Shown in pieces: positions 17,298 through 25,601 of a stretch of 64,000 bases of DNA. How positions within the stretch are numbered: position 1 is the first letter of the stretch; each line of letters begins with the position of its first letter. The position numbers and the translations under genes are program-made. The notes under the pieces were generated by a model. The model made no database searches. It saw only the letters and a list, made by a program, of their open reading frames with translations, and was not told where the DNA came from. The DNA is from Kangiella sp. HZ709 (GTDB lineage: Bacteria > Pseudomonadota > Gammaproteobacteria > Enterobacterales > Kangiellaceae). The stretch covers positions 1,247,031-1,311,030 of the forward strand of contig NZ_WKJC01000001.1 of NCBI RefSeq assembly GCF_009674675.1. The letters run 5' to 3'.

Positions 17298-18659
17298 ATG
17301 TTAACAAATTCTATGATTATGAAAATAATAAGCTCACTTCTGGTTTTATCATTGCTGACCTTCGGTATCTATGTTTCACTACAAAATAAAACATCTGCTC
17401 AAGTACCAGTCGACTCAAGCAAAACTGTACTGGCAAAAGTTTCCAGCTCTGAAGAGATGCCCGCCACTAAGCAACTGGACTCAATTATATTAGGTGAAGG
17501 TTGCTTTTGGGGGGCTGAAAAGCGCTTAGAAGCATTGCCTGGAGTGATCGATGCGGTTTCTGGTTATGCCGATGGCCGAGGTTTTGCGCCAGAGTATCAG
17601 CAAATCATACAGCGCAAACACAAAAACAACCCAGATAATTACGCTGAAGTGGTTAGAGTAACATTTAATCCACAGCAGATTTCTTTAGCAGCCATTTTAA
17701 AAGATTACTTTGAAGCTCACGATCCGACACAGGTGAATCGTCAGGGTAATGATGTTGGTACCCAATATCGATCTACCATATTAACCAATAGCCCAGAACA
17801 AATTGCTGTTGCCAATGAGCTCATTAATATTTATCAACCACTGTTATCAAAAGCCGGCTATGGGAAAATTGCCACCATAGTAAAGCCACTTGATGCATTT
17901 CATCCTGCCGAAGAATACCACCAGGATTATTTGCAGAAAAACCCTAATGGTTATTGCCCTGACCATTCAACCGGCATCAAGTTCGATCCTAATGAACAGG
18001 TGGCTAAAGTTGATAACTCAAAGTTATTAAATGGCAAACATATTGTCGTGGTTGATTCCGAAAATTATTGTCCTTATTGTGAAAAATTTAAACAAGATGT
18101 AGCCAACGATTACCAAGGCAGCATCCCTTTAACCTTTCGTTATGCTTCGCAACTCGAACAGCTTTCTATTTCATCACCAACTTGGGCAACTCCAACCATT
18201 TTATTTTTAGAAGATGGTAAAGAAGTATTCGGGCATCAAGGTTACTTAAGCGCTAAAGATTTCTATAAGGTTTTTGGCGCTTTTAAATTAGGCGATAGTG
18301 AAGCTTATAAAGTAGCTTTTCAAAAAGGTACCGATGGCCGATTTTGTAAAGAATACGAAATCTTTAAAAATACCCCAGATGGCATATTTATCGATAAATT
18401 GAGCGGCGCAGCTTTGTTCGATACTCGAGACCGCTTTAACTCAGGTACCGGCTGGCTATCTTTCACCCGTCCAGTAAAAGACTCAGTCACTGAGCACCTC
18501 GACACCAGCTATGGCATGATAAGAACCGAACTTCGCTCTAAATCTACAGGGATTCATTTAGGCCATGTCTTCGATGATGGACCTAATGGCCTACCAAGAT
18601 ACTGCATCAATGCTACTGTCTTAGAGTTTAAGCCAAGAGACCTCAACAGCAAAAACTAA
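17298..18659 (+). CDS. msrAB: Membrane-anchored or exported methionine sulfoxide reductase, MsrA-thioredoxin-like-MsrB fusion
   Basis: The 453-aa protein repairs oxidised methionine of both stereoforms. After an N-terminal hydrophobic segment (signal or anchor) comes MsrA (about 60-220) with catalytic Cys69 in GCFWGAEK and the HPAEEYHQDYL motif. A middle segment (about 245-330) has CPYC at 258-261 and WATPTILFL, a thioredoxin or glutaredoxin-like fold. MsrB (about 345-447) has SGTGWLSF and the catalytic Cys436 in RYCIN, but both CXXC zinc pairs of many MsrB proteins are missing. The order differs from Neisseria PilB, where the thioredoxin domain comes first. An internal start at codon 6 or 8 is possible. 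Confidence 0.9.
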   Translation: MLTNSMIMKIISSLLVLSLLTFGIYVSLQNKTSAQVPVDSSKTVLAKVSSSEEMPATKQLDSIILGEGCFWGAEKRLEALPGVIDAVSGYADGRGFAPEYQQIIQRKHKNNPDNYAEVVRVTFNPQQISLAAILKDYFEAHDPTQVNRQGNDVGTQYRSTILTNSPEQIAVANELINIYQPLLSKAGYGKIATIVKPLDAFHPAEEYHQDYLQKNPNGYCPDHSTGIKFDPNEQVAKVDNSKLLNGKHIVVVDSENYCPYCEKFKQDVANDYQGSIPLTFRYASQLEQLSISSPTWATPTILFLEDGKEVFGHQGYLSAKDFYKVFGAFKLGDSEAYKVAFQKGTDGRFCKEYEIFKNTPDGIFIDKLSGAALFDTRDRFNSGTGWLSFTRPVKDSVTEHLDTSYGMIRTELRSKSTGIHLGHVFDDGPNGLPRYCINATVLEFKPRDLNSKN

Positions 18660-18685
18660 TCAATTTTTGCTGTTGGTAGATTTTT
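18644..18685 (+). terminator. Hairpin spanning the msrAB stop codon, probable terminator
   Basis: CAACAGCAAAAA and TTTTTGCTGTTG form a perfect 12-bp stem with an 8-nt loop that contains the stop codon. A T5 run begins 5 nt after the stem. The tail is weaker than in the other terminators of this window. Confidence 0.5.
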
Positions 18686-18736
18686 CACCTGATATGTTAT
18701 TATTTGCTTTATGAATATTTAGGCGGGTGATAAACC

Positions 18737-19045
18737 GTGCTCCAACTTAAACCATCTTGTGAACACTGTGATAAGTCTTTATCTGCAGATGCTACTGACG
18801 CTATGATTTGCAGTTTCGAATGTACTTATTGCCAAAGCTGTGTTGAAAATATATTAAAAAACGTTTGTCCCAATTGCGGTGGCGGATTTAGCTCCAGACC
18901 CGTTCGGCCCAAAGAAGAATATAAACCTGGTGTTAGCTTAAAGCAATATCCAGCTTCTAGTGAAAAAGTCTTCAAACCCATCGATTCATCAGAGCATTTA
19001 GCTTTCGCAGAATCGATTAAGGATATACCACCTGAAAAGCGGTGA
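18737..19045 (+). CDS. DUF1272 cysteine-rich zinc-ribbon protein
   Basis: The 102-aa product has four CXXC pairs in its first 55 residues: CEHC, CSFEC-TYC, CQSC and CPNCGG. This is the DUF1272 pattern of small predicted metal-binding proteins of unknown function. The start is a GTG preceded by the GGCGGGTGA purine-rich stretch. The C-terminal half is polar and looks unstructured. It is convergent with hemJ and stands alone. Confidence 0.8.
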   Translation: MLQLKPSCEHCDKSLSADATDAMICSFECTYCQSCVENILKNVCPNCGGGFSSRPVRPKEEYKPGVSLKQYPASSEKVFKPIDSSEHLAFAESIKDIPPEKR

Positions 19046-19056
19046 GTCGCTAACTG

Positions 19057-19476
19057 TTAAAAAGGCTTGACTACAACCAAAATAATTATAGCTATTAAGA
19101 TCACTACTGGAAACTCATTAAACCAACGAAAAAAAACATGGCTTTTCGAGCAACGCCCTTCTGCAAACTGTTTTTGAAAGTGACCGCAAATAAAATGATA
19201 AACCACTAGGACTAGCATTAAAGCTATTTTGGTATGAAACCAGCCTGCGGCTTTATAATAGTCCCAGTTGTAGCTGGTTAGCCAAACACCAAATACTATG
19301 GTTAAAATCATAAATGGCGTAATAAAACGATAAAGCTTGCGTGCCATGATGTTGAGCTGATTGAAAGCCCCGTCATTTTCGGTCATGGCTAAATTGACAA
19401 AAATTCTTGGCAAATAAAAAATACCAGCAAACCAGCTGACCATAAAAATAATATGCAAAGATTTAATCCAAAGCAT
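19057..19476 (-). CDS. hemJ: Protoporphyrinogen oxidase HemJ
   Basis: HemJ (UPF0093) oxidises protoporphyrinogen IX to protoporphyrin IX in the inner membrane. The 139-aa protein has four membrane helices. It carries the family residues in KSLHIIFMVSWFAGIFYLPR (conserved His8), WFHTKIALM (His-x-Lys) and the terminal RWFNEFPV motif. Its length matches the family, and it is one of three heme genes in this window. It lies 14 nt downstream of the CLC channel gene on the same strand. Confidence 0.9.
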   Translation of the reverse strand: MLWIKSLHIIFMVSWFAGIFYLPRIFVNLAMTENDGAFNQLNIMARKLYRFITPFMILTIVFGVWLTSYNWDYYKAAGWFHTKIALMLVLVVYHFICGHFQKQFAEGRCSKSHVFFRWFNEFPVVILIAIIILVVVKPF

Positions 19477-19490
19477 CTTTTATCCTGAAA

Positions 19491-21344
19491 TTATGCAGTT
19501 TCTAAACGACCAGTGTCTTTCTTCGCAAAAATATACTGATCGGTAATCATTTCACGTGTGATGACACCATAAATTCTTTCTTGCTCATCCGCTGTTAAAC
19601 GGTAGACATAAGCCGCTGTAATTTTACGCTGCTCCATTTTGTCGAAAGTTTCTTCCAAGGTCGCTTGTAAATTAATAGAGAGTAAATCTTGACGGTTAGC
19701 AGGAATTTGCATCAAATCAATCAAAGCGTCACCTGCTTTTTCTTGCAGACTTGTATCATGTTCTTGAGCATTCGATGGTTCGGACTCTGTTTCAACTTGT
19801 TCGTTTGCGTTTATTTGCTTTTCAATCTCAATTAGGTACCTAGCCAGATCACTTGCGACCATCAAGGAAATGATTTGCTCTTCTTCTTTAATCAATACCC
19901 AACGAGGGTTATCTTTTAACAAAATTTCCAATTCTAAATGAGTATTGAGACGCTTTGAGACAACCATGTTTCGTTCCATCACCCCGGCTACGCCAATGCT
20001 TCTAAGAACCTGTTTGATTGGATTCACCTTTATTTCCAATCCACGATCACCCATTTGCGTTTCCCAGAAAGCTCTTTGTTTAAAAACTTGCGTCACCACC
20101 AAGTTAGCAACAACAATAGAGAACATTCCTGGTAGAATAATGTTCGGGTTATTCGTTAGCTCCAACAAAGCAATCAAAGCCGCTAACGGCGCTTGCAGTA
20201 CCGCGCTCATCAAAGTACACATTCCAATGATCGCGTAAAATCCTTCAAAGCTGGAATGCTCAGGGAAAAAGCTGCCTCCAATGTTCCCCATAACGCCGCC
20301 TAACATGGCGCCCATAAATAACGTCGGACCGATAACGCCACCTGGTAATGACAAGCCTGAACAAATAATGGTGGCTACAAATTTACCAGCCAAAGCCAAG
20401 ATCAAAACTTTCAGCAACAGTTCGTCATGAATAGCTCCATTAACAGTGTCATAACCAATCCCCATCACTTCTGGGATGCCGATAGCAATAATGCCAACAC
20501 TAGCACCGGCCACGGTGGTTTTAACCCAGACATGCCATTTCCTACTGAGTCTCGCGACTCTGCGAGTCAAAAAGATAAAGGCGCTGGCTAAAGTCCCACC
20601 TAAAATACCCACTAATAAAAAGTACGGCATTTCCCACAGTGATTGAATATCTAAATGCGACGGTACATCAAAAGCAGGATCAGGACCAAAAACCCACTGG
20701 GTTAAAATGGCACCCGCCACCGAAGATAGAATAATCGGAATAAAGCTAGCCACCGCATATTCCATAACGATGATTTCCATAGCAAAAATCACCCCGGCCA
20801 AGGGCGTATTAAAGCTAGCAGAAATAGCGGCGGCACAACCACAGCCAACTAAAATACGAGTGCTATTATTGGGTAATTTTAGCTTTCGCCCAAGCCAAGA
20901 ACCGGAAGTCGACCCTAGGTGAATACCAGGCCCTTCGCGGCCAACTGACTGGCCTGAAGCAATTGTCATGCCACCAATAAAAAATTGCGCAATGGCATTC
21001 TTCACCGGCAAATTCCCTTGATGGTAATTCAGGCGCTCTAAAACGTGGGAAACACCGACTTGACGAGTTTGCGGCGCAAGTTTCTGTAAGATTAAGCCAA
21101 CTAACAGACCACCAAACGTAGTCAAAGCCAAACGAAACATCCAAGACATATCTTCAAAGTCACGCTCAGTTTCATCAGTTCTTAAATTATCTGGAGCCCA
21201 TAAAACAATACTGGACTCAGTAAATAAGCGAAATAGAATGTTTGAGCCGCCAGCCAGAATACCGCAAATCAAACCGATAACCGCCATTAATGCTAACGCA
21301 TCAAAGCCTCCCAGTTTCAATCTTAAGCGGTCAATTAAGGTCAT
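19491..21344 (-). CDS. CLC-family chloride channel/antiporter with C-terminal CBS domains
   Basis: The 617-aa protein is a CLC transporter. GREGPGIHLGS carries the gating glutamate, GVIFAMEI is the segment around the second conserved glutamate, and SLPGGVIGPTLFMGAMLGG is the third anion-pathway motif. About eleven hydrophobic segments occupy residues 15-425. Two CBS-type segments (about 445-600) are linked by an acidic, glutamine-rich insertion. CBS pairs usually sense adenine nucleotides. Whether it is a channel or a chloride/proton exchanger cannot be told here. Confidence 0.9.
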   Translation of the reverse strand: MTLIDRLRLKLGGFDALALMAVIGLICGILAGGSNILFRLFTESSIVLWAPDNLRTDETERDFEDMSWMFRLALTTFGGLLVGLILQKLAPQTRQVGVSHVLERLNYHQGNLPVKNAIAQFFIGGMTIASGQSVGREGPGIHLGSTSGSWLGRKLKLPNNSTRILVGCGCAAAISASFNTPLAGVIFAMEIIVMEYAVASFIPIILSSVAGAILTQWVFGPDPAFDVPSHLDIQSLWEMPYFLLVGILGGTLASAFIFLTRRVARLSRKWHVWVKTTVAGASVGIIAIGIPEVMGIGYDTVNGAIHDELLLKVLILALAGKFVATIICSGLSLPGGVIGPTLFMGAMLGGVMGNIGGSFFPEHSSFEGFYAIIGMCTLMSAVLQAPLAALIALLELTNNPNIILPGMFSIVVANLVVTQVFKQRAFWETQMGDRGLEIKVNPIKQVLRSIGVAGVMERNMVVSKRLNTHLELEILLKDNPRWVLIKEEEQIISLMVASDLARYLIEIEKQINANEQVETESEPSNAQEHDTSLQEKAGDALIDLMQIPANRQDLLSINLQATLEETFDKMEQRKITAAYVYRLTADEQERIYGVITREMITDQYIFAKKDTGRLETA

Positions 21345-21520
21345 ATGTCACAGCTTGTTTCGAAGTCAATTCCCTTGAGATAAATTTTTTGTTCTAATAA
21401 GCTCACTCAATAAGCCAATCAAAATCTTGGTTGAACCTGTAAATAAACAATTTAGCCATTAGATTCAATTAGTTACATAATAAGTAAATATGTGCTTGAG
21501 AACAAACACTTTCAACAATT

Positions 21521-22291
21521 ATGACACAAGAAGACCATAAGCCCGATTACGTGATCCGAAAACGTCGTTCCAGCAACTGGTACTGGGCGATCGCGCTGGC
21601 CTCTATTTTTGTGGTAATCGGTGCGGCGGCTTTAGGTTATTGGCTAAACCAAAAGAAATATGACTTTTCGGAAACCGCTGAACAACAATTTTCGCAAGTA
21701 CAGTCAAGTTTATCAGAAGCTAATGCCAATGCAGTTCGTTGGCAGCAACAATTTGAATTGGAAAAAGCTATCAATCAAGAGTTACGCAAGCAAATTTTCG
21801 AACAAGAGCTGCAATTGAATAATCGCAACAAAGAGCTGGCTGCTTTCCAACGTATTTTTGATCCTGATTCAGTTGAATCTGGTTTGCAAATTGCTAGCTT
21901 TAGTTGGGAGCCAATCACCACTAAATACCAATATCGCTTAATTCTGACTCAAGCAAAAAAACAAACAGCGAATATTAGTGGTCAATTTGAAATCAGCTTA
22001 GTCGGCAAAGCTAACGGTGAAACTAAAACAATTGATTTTAATGAACTGGAAGCCTTAACCGCTAAAGATAGAAATTTCAAATTTAAATACATGGAAGTTA
22101 GGACTGGTTTGTTTACCATTCCTGAAAATTTCGAGCCCGAATTAATCAGAGTTACCGTTACCAGCAATGGTCGTAATGGAAAGTCTATTTTAAAAGACTT
22201 TGCTTGGAATGATACTGAGTTGAATAACACCAAGGACAATAATAACAATCTGGATGTATCCGAAAATAATGTTCCTAGTGGAGGAAACTAA
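21521..22291 (+). CDS. Single-pass membrane protein with coiled coil (DUF6776-like), bactofilin neighbour
   Basis: The 256-aa product has a basic cytoplasmic N-terminus (IRKRRSSNWYW), one membrane segment (about 22-44) and a coiled coil at about 55-110. A beta-rich C-terminal domain (about 120-235) beginning IASFSWEP follows. It resembles the DUF6776 family, which I recall as sitting beside bactofilin genes in gammaproteobacteria. It ends 5 nt before the bactofilin start. A role in anchoring the bactofilin polymer to the envelope is inference from this pairing only. Confidence 0.65.
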   Translation: MTQEDHKPDYVIRKRRSSNWYWAIALASIFVVIGAAALGYWLNQKKYDFSETAEQQFSQVQSSLSEANANAVRWQQQFELEKAINQELRKQIFEQELQLNNRNKELAAFQRIFDPDSVESGLQIASFSWEPITTKYQYRLILTQAKKQTANISGQFEISLVGKANGETKTIDFNELEALTAKDRNFKFKYMEVRTGLFTIPENFEPELIRVTVTSNGRNGKSILKDFAWNDTELNNTKDNNNNLDVSENNVPSGGN

Positions 22292-22296
22292 AAGCT

Positions 22297-22719
22297 ATGT
22301 GGGGCAACAAAAACAAAGATAATCAAATCGATACCATCATTGCCAAAGGCACTCAAGTAGAAGGCAACTTCAACATTTCTGGGAATTTATTTATTGATGG
22401 CCAAATTCAAGGCGATGTTCGCAGCGATCATAGCAAAGAAGCCGTAGTTTCTGTCGGTTTAAATGGTCAAGTCAACGGAAATCTATTCGCGCCATTTATC
22501 GTTATTTTTGGCCATGTCAAAGGCGATGTACACGCTGCCGAACGAATTGAGCTTAAACCCGGTGCTAAAGTTGAAGGTGATTTGTACTACAAAGTCATTG
22601 AAATGAATGCCGGCTCAGAAGTGAATGGCAAAATGTTTGCCATGGGCGAGGCAGCTAAACTTGAACATCAATCTGAAACTAGCGATGAGGAAGATTTAAA
22701 AGCCGCTGAGCAACACTAA
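22297..22719 (+). CDS. Bactofilin (polymer-forming cytoskeletal protein)
   Basis: Bactofilins polymerise without nucleotide into filaments that position cell-wall and surface machinery. The 140-aa sequence has the core beta-helix with repeating hydrophobic/glycine ladders (GNFNISGNLFIDGQIQGDV, then GLNGQVNGNLFAP and GDVHAAERIELKPGA) flanked by short disordered ends. The acidic C-terminus is usual. It is co-transcribed with the membrane protein upstream and followed by erpA. Confidence 0.92.
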   Translation: MWGNKNKDNQIDTIIAKGTQVEGNFNISGNLFIDGQIQGDVRSDHSKEAVVSVGLNGQVNGNLFAPFIVIFGHVKGDVHAAERIELKPGAKVEGDLYYKVIEMNAGSEVNGKMFAMGEAAKLEHQSETSDEEDLKAAEQH

Positions 22720-22803
22720 ATTTTTACTTGAAGTCATAGCTCCGAATCCCCATTTAAGGCTATAATGGAAAGCAACTCATTAAAGTAATTACGTTTAAAT
22801 TTT

Positions 22804-23130
22804 ATGTCTATTACCGTAACAGAAGCCGCAACTAATAAAGTTCGCACGCTGATCGAAGAAGAAGAAAACCTTGAGCTAAAACTGCGCGTTTTTGTGACGG
22901 GCGGCGGTTGCTCAGGTTTTCAGTATGGTTTTAGCTTTGATGAGAAGCAAAAAGACAATGATATGCTGATCGAACAAGGTGGCGTTAAAGTATTAATCGA
23001 TCATCTAAGCTTTCAATATTTAATGGGCTCAGAAATTGATTACACTGAAGGACTGCAAGGTTCAAGATTCTTAATCAATAATCCACTGGCCAAATCTACT
23101 TGTGGCTGTGGCAGCTCTTTCACCATTTAA
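22804..23130 (+). CDS. erpA: Iron-sulfur cluster insertion protein ErpA
   Basis: ErpA is an A-type carrier that delivers [Fe-S] clusters to target enzymes, including isoprenoid synthesis enzymes in E. coli. The 108-aa protein has the three conserved cysteines in GGGCSGFQ and the C-terminal TCGCGSSF, and [11 protein letters not shown] is characteristic of ErpA. Length is normal. TATAAT at 22761-22766 may be its -10 element. Confidence 0.96.
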   Translation: MSITVTEAATNKVRTLIEEEENLELKLRVFVTGGGCSGFQYGFSFDEKQKDNDMLIEQGGVKVLIDHLSFQYLMGSEIDYTEGLQGSRFLINNPLAKSTCGCGSSFTI

Positions 23131-23160
23131 ATAAGTTTTATAGGCATAATTACCGATTCT

Positions 23161-23186
23161 AAAGCGCCAATTTGGCGCTTTTTTTG
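23161..23186 (+). terminator. Rho-independent terminator after erpA
   Basis: AAAGCGCCA and TGGCGCTTT form a 9-bp stem around a 3-nt loop and run straight into further Ts. It lies 31 nt after the erpA stop. Confidence 0.9.
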
Positions 23187-23248
23187 TAATGAAATGGTAT
23201 GACTAACGTTTATTAACTATAAAATAGTTATAATTCTTGGAGCACCCG

Positions 23249-24133
23249 ATGTCAGAACATGAAAACCAACCTAAAGGCTATATTCCTCCTGCTGTTTGGA
23301 AATGGGATACAGAAAGTGGCGGCGAATGGGCAAAAATAAACCGGCCTATTGCGGGTGCCACGCACAGCAAGAAACTTAATATTGGCCAGCACCCTCTTCA
23401 ACTCTACTCATTAGCCACTCCCAATGGCGTCAAAGTTACCATTATGCTAGAAGAGCTATTAGCATTAGGTATAAAAGAAGCCGAATATGATGCTCATCTA
23501 ATTAAGATTACTGATGGCGACCAATTCGGAAGTGGTTTTGTCGATGTTAATCCTAATTCCAAAATTCCTGCACTATTGGATAATAGCGGCGAAGAACCGG
23601 TTAGGGTATTTGAATCAGGAGCGATTCTTACTTATTTAGCCGAAAAGTTTGATCAACTTTTACCTAAAGATTTGAGTAAAAAAGCAGAAGCTTTATCCTG
23701 GCTTTTTTGGCAAATGGGTAGCGCACCTTATTTAGGCGGTGGTTTTGGACATTTTTATAATTATGCGCCTTTTAAAATTGAATATTGTATTGACCGTTTT
23801 ACCATGGAAACTAAGCGCCAGTTGGATGTATTAGATAACCAGCTAGCGAATAACGATTATATTTGTGGTAAAAACTATAGCGTCGCGGATATCGCCATTT
23901 GGCCATGGTACGGCAACTTGGTTTTAGGTCGCTTATATAACGCCGCCGAATTTCTAGAAGCGCAAAAATATACCCATGTGATGCGTTGGGCCAAAATGCT
24001 TGACCAAAGACCCGCGGTTAAACGTGGCAGGATGGTTAATCGAACTTGGGGCGAACTGCACGAGCAATTGCACGAGCGACACGACGCATCTGACTTCGTA
24101 AATAAGACTCAAGACAAACTAGCTGGAAATTAA
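23249..24133 (+). CDS. yghU: YghU-type glutathione S-transferase / disulfide-bond oxidoreductase
   Basis: The protein (294 aa from the chosen start) matches E. coli YghU along its length. It has YIPPAVWKWD at the N-terminus, LYSLATPNGVKVTIMLEELLALG in the thioredoxin-like domain and LHERHDASDF at the end. The family reduces disulfides and organic hydroperoxides with glutathione and uses a threonine/asparagine rather than cysteine. The ATG at 23249 is chosen because GGAG lies 6 nt upstream; a TTG at 23237 would overlap that site. Confidence 0.94.
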   Translation: MSEHENQPKGYIPPAVWKWDTESGGEWAKINRPIAGATHSKKLNIGQHPLQLYSLATPNGVKVTIMLEELLALGIKEAEYDAHLIKITDGDQFGSGFVDVNPNSKIPALLDNSGEEPVRVFESGAILTYLAEKFDQLLPKDLSKKAEALSWLFWQMGSAPYLGGGFGHFYNYAPFKIEYCIDRFTMETKRQLDVLDNQLANNDYICGKNYSVADIAIWPWYGNLVLGRLYNAAEFLEAQKYTHVMRWAKMLDQRPAVKRGRMVNRTWGELHEQLHERHDASDFVNKTQDKLAGN

Positions 24134-24152
24134 ACCTGGAAGACGACTTATT

Positions 24153-24179
24153 AAAAAAGCGCCATATGGCGCTTTTTTT
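24153..24179. terminator. Bidirectional terminator between yghU and the rubredoxin gene
   Basis: A perfect palindrome centred on GCCAT/ATGGC has A6 on the left and T7 on the right, giving a T-tract on either strand. It lies between two convergent genes, 19 nt after yghU and 11 nt after the rubredoxin stop. Confidence 0.92.
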
Positions 24180-24190
24180 GCAATCAATAT

Positions 24191-24379
24191 CTATAATGAC
24201 TTTTTGAATTCATCCGTCATTAATTCAAAGTCTTCTTTACCAACACCACAATCTGGACAATACCAGTCATCAGGGATATCTTCCCACTTTGTACCAGGAG
24301 CGATTCCATCTTCTTCCCAACCTGTTTCTTCATCGTAAATAAAATCGCAAACCAAACAACGGTATTTCTTAAATTCCAC
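24191..24379 (-). CDS. Rubredoxin
   Basis: This small electron carrier binds one iron through four cysteines, seen as YRCLVC and YCPDCGVGKEDF. From the GTG at 24379 it is 62 aa. This start is preferred over a TTG four codons earlier because TGAGG sits about 7 nt upstream of the GTG. In gammaproteobacteria, rubredoxins serve alkane hydroxylases or oxygen and peroxide detoxification. No such partner is in the window, so its partner is unknown. Confidence 0.93.
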   Translation of the reverse strand: MEFKKYRCLVCDFIYDEETGWEEDGIAPGTKWEDIPDDWYCPDCGVGKEDFELMTDEFKKSL

Positions 24380-24528
24380 AATAAACCTCAATCAATCTGT
24401 GTGCCAATAAATCTATAACAGGCGCTATTCTAATGATTCTCAACCAAAATACCAATGAGTTAATTCAATTTGAATCAATCACCGATAGCCTTGCAATTTT
24501 CCCACATGTCATAAACTTCATGTTAGAA

Positions 24529-24554
24529 TTAAGCCTATTATTTCACAGGCTTAA
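24529..24554 (+). promoter_or_regulatory. Stem-loop in the pyrB leader
   Basis: TTAAGCCT and AGGCTTAA form an 8-bp stem with a 10-nt loop ending 15 nt before the pyrB ATG. No T-tract follows, so it is not a standard terminator. It could affect pyrB translation or be part of a pyrimidine-responsive leader, but I see no leader peptide that would support attenuation. Confidence 0.3.
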
Positions 24555-24569
24555 GTATTTGGGTTTGTT

Positions 24570-25577
24570 ATGGATTTTCAAGGTCAGCATATTCTTTCTA
24601 TCGAACAATTTGATCGTGAAGCGGTTGAAACAGTTCTCTCTATAGCGGCGCAAATGACGCCTTATGTTGAGCGCAAGAAACGCTGTTCAGTACTAGATGG
24701 AACCATACTAGCGAGTTTGTTTTTTGAACCCAGCACCCGAACTCGCGTAAGTTTTTCCAGCGCCTTCAATTTACTTGGTGGTAAAGTGATGGAAACCGTA
24801 GGCATGGGTAGCTCGTCGCTCACTAAAGGCGAGTCATTGTTTGATACTGCTCAGGTGATTTCGGGTTATGCCGATGTTATTGCTATGCGCCACCCTGAAG
24901 CCTTCTCGGTCAGTGAGTTTGCCAAAGGGGCAACCGTCCCTGTTATCAATGGTGGTGACGGCCCCAATGAACACCCCACTCAAGCGTTGTTGGATACCTA
25001 TACTATTTTTGATGAGTTACTAAGAATCGGGAAGCCGATGGAAACGTTGCGCATTGCATTAGTAGGCGATTTAAAAAATGGCCGAACAGTACATTCACTG
25101 AGTCGAGTTTTAAGCTTATTCCCAAACGTTGAATTTACTTTCGTGGCACCGAATGCTTTGACCATGCCCGAAAAGATCATGGCTGTTTGCGAAGATGCTG
25201 GCCATCGAGTATCTATTACTCAAGATCTATCTACTGGGCTTGCCAATCAAGATGTGGTCTATATGACACGAGTGCAAGAAGAACGTTTTGATACTCAGGA
25301 AGAAGCTAATCTTTATCGAGGTAAATACCGCCTAACTCAAAATATTTATGATAATTATTGTGCAGACAATACCATCATCATGCACCCTCTTCCGCGTGAC
25401 TCACGCCCCGATGCGAACGAGTTAAGCGAAGATATGAACAGGAACCCTAACTTAGCTATTTTCCGTCAATCCAATAACGGTATCAAAATTCGTATGGCAC
25501 TTTTTGCTTTAACCCTTGGTGTTGAACAACAACTTAAAAATCACGAAAGCGAAGTAACTTGGTTTACTCGCAAATAG
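24570..25577 (+). CDS. pyrB: Aspartate carbamoyltransferase catalytic subunit
   Basis: PyrB joins carbamoyl phosphate and aspartate in pyrimidine synthesis. The 335-aa protein has the carbamoyl-phosphate motif FFEPSTRTRVSF, the 80s loop (GSSLTKGESL), HPTQALLDTY, and the aspartate-site segments HPLPRD and RQSNNGIKIRMAL. No regulatory subunit (pyrI) or dihydroorotase-like gene follows. The next gene is hemL, 24 nt downstream, so the enzyme may be unregulated by nucleotides or use a partner encoded elsewhere. Confidence 0.96.
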   Translation: MDFQGQHILSIEQFDREAVETVLSIAAQMTPYVERKKRCSVLDGTILASLFFEPSTRTRVSFSSAFNLLGGKVMETVGMGSSSLTKGESLFDTAQVISGYADVIAMRHPEAFSVSEFAKGATVPVINGGDGPNEHPTQALLDTYTIFDELLRIGKPMETLRIALVGDLKNGRTVHSLSRVLSLFPNVEFTFVAPNALTMPEKIMAVCEDAGHRVSITQDLSTGLANQDVVYMTRVQEERFDTQEEANLYRGKYRLTQNIYDNYCADNTIIMHPLPRDSRPDANELSEDMNRNPNLAIFRQSNNGIKIRMALFALTLGVEQQLKNHESEVTWFTRK

Positions 25578-25601
25578 ACCAAAAAATAAATATTAGGCAT
25601 T

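Noticed and set aside
24153-24179. Repeated GCGCCA hairpins (also at 23161) as a dispersed repeat family
   Set aside because: Both are ordinary terminators with T-tracts next to stop codons, and the shared core is only 6-7 bp.
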